NCBI GenBank assembly: GCA_964468005.1
Contig: CAYXUT010000052.1
Coordinates: forward strand, 1-16,848
Length of the DNA stretch: 16,848 bases
Direction: 5' to 3'
From: TMED8 sp964468005
GTDB lineage: Bacteria; Pseudomonadota; Alphaproteobacteria; Rhodospirillales; Casp-alpha2
Positions 8,942 to 15,339 of the stretch are shown here, in pieces; positions within the stretch are counted from its first letter, which is position 1; the number at the start of each line of letters is the position of its first letter. The translations under genes were made by a program, and so were the position numbers. Under the pieces are notes generated by a model, which worked only from the letters and a program-made list of their open reading frames with translations, did not search any database and was not told the DNA's origin.

Positions 8942-9361
8942 TCATCCTTCAATGTGTTCGACCAATCTCTTGCGAAGCGCATGTGGCATGCGCGCCACGC
9001 GGCCGCCATTTATCGACATGCAGCCCAATTTCAAGTCCATGGCCACCAGTTCTTCACCGTCGCGAACTACGGCCTGATACAGTTTCACCGACGCCCCGCC
9101 AACTTTTTTCACTGTGGTTTCGACAGTGAGTTCGTCGTCAAGCCGGGCCGGTCTCAAGTATTCGACTTTGCAACGCCTGACAGCCAAGGCAACGCCCTCG
9201 TTGGCCATGGTTTCGGAGGATGCCATACCAATCTCACGCATCATTTCCGTGCGTGCACGTTCAGTAAAATGCAGATAATTGGCGTAATAGACGATGCCGG
9301 CAGCATCCGTGTCTTCGAAATAAACACGAAGCGGAAACCTGTGCAGATAGCCCTCAAACAT
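8942..9361 (-). CDS. ybgC: Tol-Pal-associated acyl-CoA thioesterase YbgC
   Basis: YbgC is a hot-dog-fold thioesterase of the 4-hydroxybenzoyl-CoA thioesterase family, cytoplasmic and nearly always the first gene of tol-pal operons. Its link to Tol function is still poorly defined; a role with acyl-CoA/ACP and phospholipid synthesis has been proposed. The 139-residue length is typical. The family active-site signature is present as YFEDTDAAGIVYYANYLHF (15-33), with Asp19 as the likely catalytic residue, followed by ERARTEMMREIG. The start ATG overlaps the last 8 bases of ruvB, which joins the ruv and tol genes into one transcription unit. Confidence 0.94.
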   Translation of the reverse strand: MFEGYLHRFPLRVYFEDTDAAGIVYYANYLHFTERARTEMMREIGMASSETMANEGVALAVRRCKVEYLRPARLDDELTVETTVKKVGGASVKLYQAVVRDGEELVAMDLKLGCMSINGGRVARMPHALRKRLVEHIEG

Positions 9362-10439
9362 CTACTTCTCCAGGCTGGGCATCGTTCAGAAGCTCCATCT
9401 GCGCGGCATCGGACGGTATCTCTAAACCCAAGTGCTTGTACCCGTCGCGAGCCAGAGCGCGGCCGCGTGGCGTCCTCATCAGAAAACCCTGTTGGATCAG
9501 GTAGGGTTCGATCACTTCCTCTATGGTATCGCGTTGCTCCGACAAAGCGGCGGCAAGTGTCTCGACCCCCACCGGCCCGCCACCATAGCTCTCGGCAATA
9601 CATGCTAGATATCGCCGGTCCATGGCATCCAAACCGCGCCTGTCGACATCCAATCGGTTGAGTGCCTTATCCGCAGCCTCGGCATCGACCGGGCCTTGCA
9701 GTTCGATGGAAGCGAAATCCCTCACCCGGCGGAGCAGTCTACCCGCCACGCGCGGCGTACCACGCGCCCGGCCCGCGATTTCCCACGCCCCCTCTTCAGT
9801 CAAATCAAAACCCAACAGCCCAGCGCCACGGCTGACGATATGGCGGAGTTCATCCGGCGCATAAAAATCGACCCTAAGCGGAATACCGAACCGCTCACGG
9901 AGCGGCGTCGTCAAAAGCCCAGAGCGTGTCGTCGCACCTACCAGCGTGAACGGGGCCAAGTCAATTCGTACGGAGCGCGCCGCCGGCCCCTCGCCAATGA
10001 TCAGGTCGAGTTGCCGGTCTTCCATAGCCGGATAGAGAATTTCCTCGACGACCGGATTGAGACGGTGGATCTCGTCGATAAACAGTACATCTTTGGACTG
10101 CAGGTTGGTGAGAATGGCCGCAAGATCACCGGCCTTGGCAATCACCGGCCCCGAAGTGGCCCGGAAGCCAACACCCAACTCGGCGGCAACAATCTGCGCC
10201 AGCGTCGTCTTACCGAGGCCGGGCGGCCCGTGGAACAAGACATGGTCCATGGCCTCGCCACGTTGCCTCGCAGCAGCAACGAAAATACGCAGATTTTCAC
10301 GGACCTTGGCCTGACCAACGAAATCATCGAGTCGCATGGGCCGGAGCGTATTGGCCCCTTCGGCAAAGTCGGAAGCCTCGTCACCGGCAACGGCTTCAGG
10401 GGCCACCATGCGGGTTTCGTTCGGAGTATCCTGGCTCAT
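9354..10439 (-). CDS. ruvB: Holliday junction branch-migration helicase RuvB
   Basis: RuvB is the AAA+ motor that, as a hexamer on each side of the RuvA-bound Holliday junction, drives branch migration. The 361-residue protein has an N-terminal extension rich in acidic residues (about 1-30) and Walker A GPPGLGKT (71-78). Walker B has DEIH (122-125), sensor 1 GATTRSG (168-174) follows, and the arginine-finger region LRERFGIPLR is nearby. The C-terminal winged-helix domain (about 270-340) contains GGGPVGVETLA and IEPYLIQQGFLMRTPRGR. The start ATG shares ATGA with the ruvA stop, a 4-base overlap. The 3' end overlaps ybgC. Confidence 0.97.
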   Translation of the reverse strand: MSQDTPNETRMVAPEAVAGDEASDFAEGANTLRPMRLDDFVGQAKVRENLRIFVAAARQRGEAMDHVLFHGPPGLGKTTLAQIVAAELGVGFRATSGPVIAKAGDLAAILTNLQSKDVLFIDEIHRLNPVVEEILYPAMEDRQLDLIIGEGPAARSVRIDLAPFTLVGATTRSGLLTTPLRERFGIPLRVDFYAPDELRHIVSRGAGLLGFDLTEEGAWEIAGRARGTPRVAGRLLRRVRDFASIELQGPVDAEAADKALNRLDVDRRGLDAMDRRYLACIAESYGGGPVGVETLAAALSEQRDTIEEVIEPYLIQQGFLMRTPRGRALARDGYKHLGLEIPSDAAQMELLNDAQPGEVDV

Positions 10440-11062
10440 ACGCTAGCCCCCGCCAGTTCCTTGAGCCCGGCACGGATCAGATCTTCGACACTGGTCCGAT
10501 CTCCCAGTCGCCCCGAGACACGCGACACAGCACCCAAGGCCTCCGACGGGCCGTAGCCCAGGTTTACCAAAGCAGATGCCGCATCAGCCAATTCCGCCGG
10601 TACCGATCCGTCCATCACGGAGGCAGCCGCCCCCGTCTGTTGCGCAGCTTGACCGAGCGCTAAGTTACCAACCTTGTCCTTGAGCTCAGTCAGGATCCGC
10701 GTCGCCAGTTTGGGGCCAATGCCAGGTGCGCGCGTGACCGCGGCCTTGTCAGCCGCGGCGATGGCTTGCAGCAATTCGTCCGGCGTCATGATGCCTAGGA
10801 GCCCAAGCGCCACCTTGGTGCCAACGCCCTGTACAGTGGTCAGAAGCCGGAACCAGTCGCGTTCGGTAGTGTCAACAAAACCATAGAGATGGATATGGTC
10901 TTCACGCACGTGGGTTTCGACCTCAACCGTGGCTGCCTCGCCAACGTTAAAATGCAATAGCGTGCGCGACGACGCGAAGACCAGATAGCCGACACCGTTC
11001 ACGTCGATCACCGCGCTATCGGCTTTGATGCCATCGACGATGCCTTTCAGGCGCGAGATCAC
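10436..11062 (-). CDS. ruvA: Holliday junction DNA-binding protein RuvA
   Basis: RuvA is a tetrameric protein that binds and flattens the Holliday junction and loads RuvB. The 208-residue protein has an OB-fold domain (1-60, start MISRLKGIVDGI and HLYGFVDTTER at its end). Two helix-hairpin-helix motifs follow, VQGVGTKVALGLLG (77-90) and APGIGPKLATRIL (112-124). A flexible linker then leads to the RuvB-binding domain III (about 155-205, with ASALVNLGYGPSEA). The open frame continues upstream to 11086, but homology begins at the GTG at 11062. That GTG overlaps the ruvC stop as GTGA and is preceded by GGAG at a suitable distance, so GTG is chosen. Confidence 0.96.
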   Translation of the reverse strand: MISRLKGIVDGIKADSAVIDVNGVGYLVFASSRTLLHFNVGEAATVEVETHVREDHIHLYGFVDTTERDWFRLLTTVQGVGTKVALGLLGIMTPDELLQAIAAADKAAVTRAPGIGPKLATRILTELKDKVGNLALGQAAQQTGAAASVMDGSVPAELADAASALVNLGYGPSEALGAVSRVSGRLGDRTSVEDLIRAGLKELAGASV

Positions 11063-11562
11063 TTCGCCAACTCCATGCGCACCCATGCCTCAGATGATTG
11101 GCGGAGATGTGCGTGGCAAATGGCAACGGCCAGCGCGTCCGCCGCGTCGGCACTGGCAACTTCGCAGCCGGGGAGCAGCGTCTTCACCATCATCTCGATC
11201 TGCTGTTTGGCGGCATGGCCGGAACCAACCACCGTCTTCTTCACCTGGTTCGGTGTGTATTCGTGCACCGCAATCCCGAACCGTGCCGGTGCCAGCAGCG
11301 CGATGCCGCGTGCTTGCCCGAGTTTCAGGGTCGAACCCGGGTTGGCGTTGACGAAGGTTTCCTCGACAGCCGCTTCGGCCGGCCCATATTCGCGTAACAC
11401 GTCTTCAAGGCCGTCGTGCAATTGCTTCAGACGTTCGGCAAGTGAATGTTTTGAGTCGGATGTAACAGCGCCGTTGGCAATATGGGCGAGGCGATTGTCT
11501 TTGACGACGAGCACGCCCCAGCCGGTCTGGCGGAGGCCAGGGTCGAGACCGATCAGCCGCAT
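11059..11562 (-). CDS. ruvC: Crossover junction endodeoxyribonuclease RuvC
   Basis: RuvC is the dimeric, metal-dependent resolvase that cuts Holliday junctions symmetrically. The 167-residue protein has the RNase H-like fold with the four catalytic acidic residues visible: Asp7 in GLDPG, Glu67/68 in AVEETFV, Asp139 and Asp142 in ADAADALAVA. The loop NANPGSTLKLGQARG is also characteristic. The ATG is preceded by GAGAGG, only a few bases away. It lies 20 bases after yebC, the frequent yebC-ruvC arrangement in proteobacteria. Confidence 0.96.
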   Translation of the reverse strand: MRLIGLDPGLRQTGWGVLVVKDNRLAHIANGAVTSDSKHSLAERLKQLHDGLEDVLREYGPAEAAVEETFVNANPGSTLKLGQARGIALLAPARFGIAVHEYTPNQVKKTVVGSGHAAKQQIEMMVKTLLPGCEVASADAADALAVAICHAHLRQSSEAWVRMELAK

Positions 11563-11582
11563 ACCTCTCGCCCGCCCCGTTC

Positions 11583-12326
11583 TCAGGCGCTCAGGCGTTC
11601 GAGGATGGCGTCATCGACCTCGAAGTTGGCGGCGACATGTTGCACGTCATCGTTGTCGTCGAAGCTATCGAGCAACTTTAAAAGCGTGCTGGCCGTATCC
11701 TCATCGACGACGACGGTGTTCTGCGGTTTCCAATCGAGACGTGCGTCCTCGGCGGCCCCAAACTGCGCTTCCAGAGTGTCGCGCACGGTCGAGAAATCAT
11801 CCGGATCGCAGGCGATCTCATGGCCATCGGAGCCCGATTCGACATCCTGCGCACCGGCTTTAAGGGCCGCTTCGAACATGCCATCAGCATCGGCGACTTC
11901 TGCCCGATAGTTGATCAATCCAACCCGGTCGAACATGAAGTTCACCGCGCCGGTTTCACCCAAATTGCCGCCATGCTTGGAAAACGCTGAACGTACCTCA
12001 GATGCCGTGCGGTTGCGGTTGTCGGTCAAGGTTTCGACGATGATGGCGACGCCGCCAGGCCCGTAGCCCTCGTAGCGCACTTCTTCGTAATTGGCCGCAT
12101 CGCCCGCTTCGGCGCGCTGGATAGCGCGCTTAATATTATCATTGGGCATGTTCTGCGCCTTGGCCGCAACAACGGCGAGACGCAGTCGCGGGTTGAAGTC
12201 GGGGTCAGAACCGCCACGTGCGGCAACAGAAAGCTCCTTGCCCAATTTGGCGAAGATTTTGGCCCGCTTGGCGTCCTGACGCCCTTTACGGTGCATGATG
12301 TTTTTGAATTTTGAATGGCCTGCCAT
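11583..12326 (-). CDS. yebC: YebC/PmpR family (TACO1-like) protein
   Basis: This is a member of the conserved YebC/TACO1 family. The family was annotated for years as transcriptional regulators, and recent work on relatives points to relief of ribosome stalling at proline-rich stretches. The 247-residue protein starts with the family hallmark MAGHSKFKNIMHRKGRQDAKR. It contains MPNDNIKRAIQRAEA, EGYGPGGVAIIVETLTDNRNRT and FSKHGGNLGETGAVNFMF, which covers all three domains. The frame is open to 12395, but the family N-terminus is at the ATG at 12326, preceded by GAGG and a spacer. A link to the very proline-rich TolA made in the same operon is tempting but is pure inference. Confidence 0.95.
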   Translation of the reverse strand: MAGHSKFKNIMHRKGRQDAKRAKIFAKLGKELSVAARGGSDPDFNPRLRLAVVAAKAQNMPNDNIKRAIQRAEAGDAANYEEVRYEGYGPGGVAIIVETLTDNRNRTASEVRSAFSKHGGNLGETGAVNFMFDRVGLINYRAEVADADGMFEAALKAGAQDVESGSDGHEIACDPDDFSTVRDTLEAQFGAAEDARLDWKPQNTVVVDEDTASTLLKLLDSFDDNDDVQHVAANFEVDDAILERLSA

Positions 12327-12827
12327 TCCCTGTGCCTCTAAATCATGAAATGTTTGGGGGTTCTCATACCATATGTGGGAAACGAAGGCCACCAATCAAG
12401 GCATCACCCGCCCCCTTCATGGCAGCGCAATATGGCAATAATTGGGCGGGATGGAAAGCGGCGAGGTTGGATAGCGTTTGCTCTCCGCTCACCGCCTAAA
12501 TAGCACCACCATCCGAACCACACCAATATCCGGCCATGACATGGCGATGTAATTTTGGGTAACCATAAAATTGTATCCTGTAAGGGTCATGCAGGCCTTT
12601 TAATTTAATTCCGCACGCATAAGGCAGATATCAATCTGGCCGTGGCGGGGCTAATGTTCAAGGAACTAGGCTAGGCTGCGTTGACCCTCAAGGCCTTAGC
12701 CGAATGTGAGGGTACGCGCCTGAACGAGACCGCCACGGCGAAAATAGAGCGGATCGTAATCGTACCTAAATCCCACTTCGCCTGGCGCCATGCAGCCAAA
12801 GTGGCACGAGGCATCGCGGAATAGACA
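12327..12827. other. 501-base spacer without a convincing gene
   Basis: This stretch separates the stop of the YmdB-like gene from the start of yebC, both on the minus strand, and must contain the yebC promoter. I see no strong sigma70 boxes and no clear terminator. On the plus strand one frame (12609-12824) reads like protein, with FKELG, a TAG stop (12672-12674), then about 49 open codons including VIVPKSHFAWRHAAKVARG, ending at TAG 12822-12824. It could be a decayed gene, but the open length is not beyond chance. A 33-codon minus-strand frame (12590-12489) with AAGG five bases upstream is another weak possibility. No inverted repeats typical of an insertion sequence were seen. Confidence 0.5.
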
Positions 12828-13640
12828 CTATTCAGCACCCGTCTGCTTCAACCTCCCCCCCAACCTAACCGGTTCGATCAGCTTGGCGAGGCCGGTGGTG
12901 TCGTCGGTCTCAATATAGGCGGCGCAGAAGGTAGCTTCACCATCAGCCGGTTCCAACCGGCCCTGCGGTAGCTTTGTCACGAAGCGCGCGCAGGCATTTT
13001 TCTTCTGCATGCCAATGACGGAGTCGTAATCGCCGCACATGCCGAGATCGGTGACAAAGGCGGTGCCGCCGGGCAGCACCTGATGATCGGCGGTCGGCAC
13101 ATGTGTATGGGTACCAACGACAGCTGAAACACGGCCATCAAGAAAATGGCCCATGGACTGCTTCTCGCTGGTCGCCTCGCCGTGCACATCAACCAGGATG
13201 ACGCTCGCATCCTGGCCGAGTTTAACCCCTGCCAACGCGGCCTCGGCACCGGCGAAGGGATCATCGAGCGGATCCATAAACAGCCTGCACATAGGATGGA
13301 CGACCATGACCTTTCGTCCGTCCTTGGTTTCAAAGATGCCGACCCCCTTTCCCGGCGTGCCGGCAGGATAGTTCAAGGGACGCAGCAACTTCGGGTCTGA
13401 ATCGATGTAATTCATGATCTCACGCTGGTCCCAAACATGATTGCCGGTGGTGATCACGTCAGCGCCGTTCTCATAGAACCCCGCGCAGATCTTATCGGTA
13501 ATGCCGAAGCCGTGCGCCGCATTCTCGCCGTTGACGATGACAAAATCGAGGCTCATTTGTTCGCTTAGGCCCGGCAGGTGTTCGGCTACCGCCAGGCGAC
13601 CCGATTTGCCGACCACGTCGCCGACGATCAAAATCTTCAT
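12828..13640 (-). CDS. YmdB-like (TIGR00282) metallophosphoesterase
   Basis: This protein belongs to the calcineurin-like phosphoesterase family of Bacillus YmdB, which hydrolyses 2',3'-cyclic nucleotides and affects biofilm and developmental gene expression there. Its role in alphaproteobacteria is not established. It has 270 residues, close to the family length. The di-metal ligands all appear in order: Asp8 (GDVVG), Glu39-Asn40 (NGEN), Asn67-His68 (TTGNHVWD), His153 (DVHGE), His178 and His180 (GTHTHVPTAD). No signal peptide is visible. Its ATG overlaps the 5-FCL stop by 4 bases (ATGA), so the two are translationally coupled. Enterobacterial YmdB is an unrelated macrodomain protein, so no gene symbol is given. 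Confidence 0.92.
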   Translation of the reverse strand: MKILIVGDVVGKSGRLAVAEHLPGLSEQMSLDFVIVNGENAAHGFGITDKICAGFYENGADVITTGNHVWDQREIMNYIDSDPKLLRPLNYPAGTPGKGVGIFETKDGRKVMVVHPMCRLFMDPLDDPFAGAEAALAGVKLGQDASVILVDVHGEATSEKQSMGHFLDGRVSAVVGTHTHVPTADHQVLPGGTAFVTDLGMCGDYDSVIGMQKKNACARFVTKLPQGRLEPADGEATFCAAYIETDDTTGLAKLIEPVRLGGRLKQTGAE

Positions 13641-14224
13641 ATCGGCCCCTCGATTTCCATCACGCCAGCCTCGGTGATGACACCGTCGAGCAGCTCATCA
13701 TGACTGGCACTTGGCACTTTGTCGACTTGCTGGCCCGAGAAAGCGGTGCCGAGTGTAACGATATCCTTCTCCACCCTAAGCCCGGCAATGGTCCGGTCGT
13801 AGAAACCACCGCCCCAGCCGATGCGCTGACCGGCAGCATCGAAGGCTAGTAACGGCACGAGCAAAACATCGGGCGTCAGTTCCGCCACGCTCGAGAGCGG
13901 GTGACACGTGTTCAGCGGTCCGGGCTCAAGTGCGTCACCCTCGGCCCACTGGCGGAAAACCAAGGGTTCAGCCTTCCCCGTGACAACCGGCATGGCAATG
14001 ACCCAGCCCGATTGTATCAATCGGGCAAGCGCCGGCAGCGGATCTATCTCGTCGCTCATCGGCAAGTAACCGGAAACCACACCCGCCGGTCGACCAGAGA
14101 GATGAGCCACAATATGATCCGCCAAACGCAAGCCGGCATTTGGACCGGCTGTGTCGGCTAAATTCCGGCGCCGGGCGACGGCAGTTTCGCGGAGGGCGGA
14201 TTTTTGTTTGACGACATCAGTCAC
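13637..14224 (-). CDS. 5-formyltetrahydrofolate cyclo-ligase
   Basis: This enzyme converts 5-formyl-THF to 5,10-methenyl-THF with ATP hydrolysis, returning a storage or inhibitory folate to one-carbon metabolism. The protein has 195 residues. The N-terminal basic helix KSALRETAVARRRNL matches the family start. GYLPMSDEID is the substrate region, and LLVPLLAFDAAGQRIGWGGGFYDR (121-144) is the signature, with Trp where Tyr is more usual in GYGGGFYDR. The start is GTG (14222-14224) with no strong ribosome binding site, immediately downstream of the 6S RNA candidate. The zapA-6S RNA-5-FCL order (zapA-ssrS-ygfA in enterobacteria) is widely conserved in proteobacteria. Confidence 0.92.
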   Translation of the reverse strand: MTDVVKQKSALRETAVARRRNLADTAGPNAGLRLADHIVAHLSGRPAGVVSGYLPMSDEIDPLPALARLIQSGWVIAMPVVTGKAEPLVFRQWAEGDALEPGPLNTCHPLSSVAELTPDVLLVPLLAFDAAGQRIGWGGGFYDRTIAGLRVEKDIVTLGTAFSGQQVDKVPSASHDELLDGVITEAGVMEIEGPI

Positions 14225-14235
14225 GGGATCGTACT

Positions 14236-14390
14236 TCGGTTTGATGAGAAAACAGGCGGCGCCACCAAGCCGTCGACCGGATCAATCCTCCAGGCCTGCG
14301 ATTGTGCAGGTGGGCACCGTGTGTCCGGCCCACGGGCTGGACAGGAACAGTTCCCTAGAAGGTTTCGTTGGCCCCGGGATTCAAAGGTCT
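14236..14390 (-). ncRNA. ssrS: 6S RNA candidate
   Basis: The gap between zapA and 5-FCL holds a sequence that folds like 6S RNA, the sigma70-RNA polymerase mimic, and this is its classic location. On the minus strand a closing stem pairs CGGGGCCAACGAAACC (14376-14361) with GGCTTGGTGGCGCCG (14271-14257), with a few bulges. TTTGA/TCAAA (14385-14381 and 14244-14240) may extend it. The distal arm ends in the hairpin TGTCC...GGACA (14343-14322) with a GCCC/GGGC inner stem. The 3' side of the central bubble carries a small perfect hairpin CCTGC-ACAATC-GCAGG (14310-14295). The length of about 155 bases is right. Ends are estimates and I found no clear promoter. The call rests on synteny plus hand folding. 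Confidence 0.6.
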
Positions 14391-14425
14391 AACGCGATTG
14401 GCAGCATGCCGCCCTAATCAGGAAC

Positions 14426-14758
14426 TTAGGTGGCTTCGAGACTTTCGGCAATATATTCGATACGTTCGGCTAAGCCCACGATGGCATCAGAGAGGCTTTC
14501 CTCGCGGCCCATGCGGGCCGCCGCGCCATCGCCTCCGCGCGCCACGCTGAGTTCAGAATAGGCATCCGAGAGCTCATCGGCTATCAGCAAAGAGACCATG
14601 ACTAGAAGCCTGGCATCGCCAACTTGGCCGACGGCGGCGCTCAATTCCTGCACGCGGTTACCAATATAATCGCCGAGACGTTTGAGGTGCGCCTCCTGGC
14701 CATCATCGCAAGCGATCTGGTATTTGCTCCCATTAATTTCCACCGTCACTTGCGCCAT
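14426..14758 (-). CDS. zapA: Cell division protein ZapA
   Basis: ZapA is a small cytoplasmic protein that cross-links FtsZ filaments and stabilises the Z-ring. From the chosen ATG it has 110 residues. The N-terminal ZapA globular domain starts MAQVTVEINGSKYQIACDDG and contains HLKRLGDYIGNRV. It leads into the long helix with ARLLVMVSLLIADELSDAYSEL and a C-terminal coiled segment. The frame extends to 14782, but that would overlap the upstream gene, and the family begins at MAQV. The chosen start lies 13 bases after that gene's stop, with an AGGCGG sequence upstream at a slightly long distance. Confidence 0.9.
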   Translation of the reverse strand: MAQVTVEINGSKYQIACDDGQEAHLKRLGDYIGNRVQELSAAVGQVGDARLLVMVSLLIADELSDAYSELSVARGGDGAAARMGREESLSDAIVGLAERIEYIAESLEAT

Positions 14759-14771
14759 ATTTAGAGACCGC

Positions 14772-15053
14772 CTAGTTCTCAAGTGCCGTCTTCAGGTTGG
14801 TGATGACCGTATCAAGGCAGTCGCCAACCTCATCATTGAATTGCTTAAGATTGTCGTGTTGCGCCCGCAATTGACGCAGTTCATCTTTGAGCTTGATGTC
14901 GCGTTCATCCAACGTCGCCGAGCTCACGGCACGATTCTTGATCACCGTCTCCAGGCGCGCCACGGCACGGTCCAGACGGTCCTGCGCCTGATGTACCCGT
15001 GTCGGTTTTTGCAACGCTGTATTTTTCGCCAAGCCCCAGTCCTCTAGCGACAC
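14772..15053 (-). CDS. small coiled-coil protein upstream of zapA (DUF4164-like)
   Basis: This 93-residue protein is almost entirely predicted helix. Heptad-like spacing runs from about residue 22 to 88 (DRLDRAVARLETVI, ERDIKLKDELRQLRAQHDNL, VGDCLDTVITNLKTAL), with no TM segment or signal peptide. It resembles the short DUF4164-type coiled-coil proteins found next to zapA in alphaproteobacteria. A ZapB-like structural role with ZapA is plausible by position and shape but is inference. The start used is GTG 15053, which lacks a good ribosome binding site. A TTG at residue 8 has GAGG eight bases before it and is an alternative. Confidence 0.65.
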   Translation of the reverse strand: MSLEDWGLAKNTALQKPTRVHQAQDRLDRAVARLETVIKNRAVSSATLDERDIKLKDELRQLRAQHDNLKQFNDEVGDCLDTVITNLKTALEN

Positions 15054-15097
15054 TCGAATCGAGAGGTAACCAGAATAAGCGTAAGGACTCTAGCACG

Positions 15098-15112
15098 TCA
15101 ACTTTAAGTTGA
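15098..15112. promoter_or_regulatory. palindrome TCAACTTTAAGTTGA, possible operator
   Basis: Two 7-base arms, TCAACTT and AAGTTGA, are perfectly complementary around a single T. The palindrome lies 45 bases upstream of the coiled-coil gene GTG and about 230 bases before gap. The arm symmetry and promoter-proximal position fit a site for a dimeric regulator. No regulator can be named from sequence alone. Chance occurrence in AT-rich DNA cannot be ruled out. Confidence 0.4.
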
Positions 15113-15247
15113 AGAAGCATCCTTATTTTATTGAATTTATTGAATTTAGAATTTTAGAGGGTTAATCACATATGGACGGAATTATAGAATCTCATTGACG
15201 AATCCGACCTTTCGACCGATGGTGCTGCCGTCCCGGAGAACGTGTCC

Positions 15248-15274
15248 GAAACCCTCTTTTTTTGTAAGGGTTTT
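15248..15274 (+). promoter_or_regulatory. small hairpin in the gap leader
   Basis: AAACCCT (15249-15255) pairs perfectly with AGGGTTT (15267-15273), with an extra G-T pair, across an 11-base T-rich loop. It sits about 65 bases before the gap start codon. On the plus strand it is followed by TAAAATAGG rather than a U-run, so it is not a standard terminator. It may be a 5' mRNA structure, or TAAAAT may be a -10 box, though no -35 partner was found. Confidence 0.3.
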
Positions 15275-15339
15275 AAAATAGGATGGCCAGATTCTTGCCG
15301 GCCCTTGTTCTCAATTTGCCCCGAAGGAGGGAAATTTTC

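Larger units (their letters stand above)
15054..15339. promoter_or_regulatory. divergent control region between the coiled-coil gene and gap
   Basis: This region lies between the minus-strand division genes and plus-strand gap. It is distinctly AT-rich around 15120-15192. Visible elements are a perfect palindrome (15098-15112), tandem TTGAATTTA copies (15131-15148), possible gap promoter boxes TTAATC (15162-15167) and TAGAAT (15185-15190) with 17-base spacing, and a second candidate -35 TTGACG (15195-15200) with only a weak -10. A leader hairpin (15249-15273) and a strong ribosome binding site AAGGAGGG (15324-15331) lie closer to gap. Promoters must fire both ways here, but the exact boxes are uncertain. 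Confidence 0.45.

Noticed and set aside
9696..10556. Plus-strand frame of 286 codons opposite ruvB/ruvA
   Set aside because: It is antisense to two clear genes, with no family features; a shadow frame.
11075..11863. Plus-strand frame of 262 codons opposite ruvC/yebC
   Set aside because: Composition is Arg/Ser/Pro-rich, typical of antisense GC-rich frames, and it spans the real genes ruvC and yebC.
12489..12590. 33-codon minus-strand frame with AAGG five bases upstream of its ATG
   Set aside because: It is too short to distinguish from chance, has no recognisable features, no visible promoter and no evidence of conservation. Mentioned only in the spacer description.
14400..14413. GGCAGCATGCCGCC near-palindrome just after zapA, considered as a terminator
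   Set aside because: The palindrome has almost no loop and no U-run follows on the minus strand. It may be part of the 6S RNA promoter region instead.
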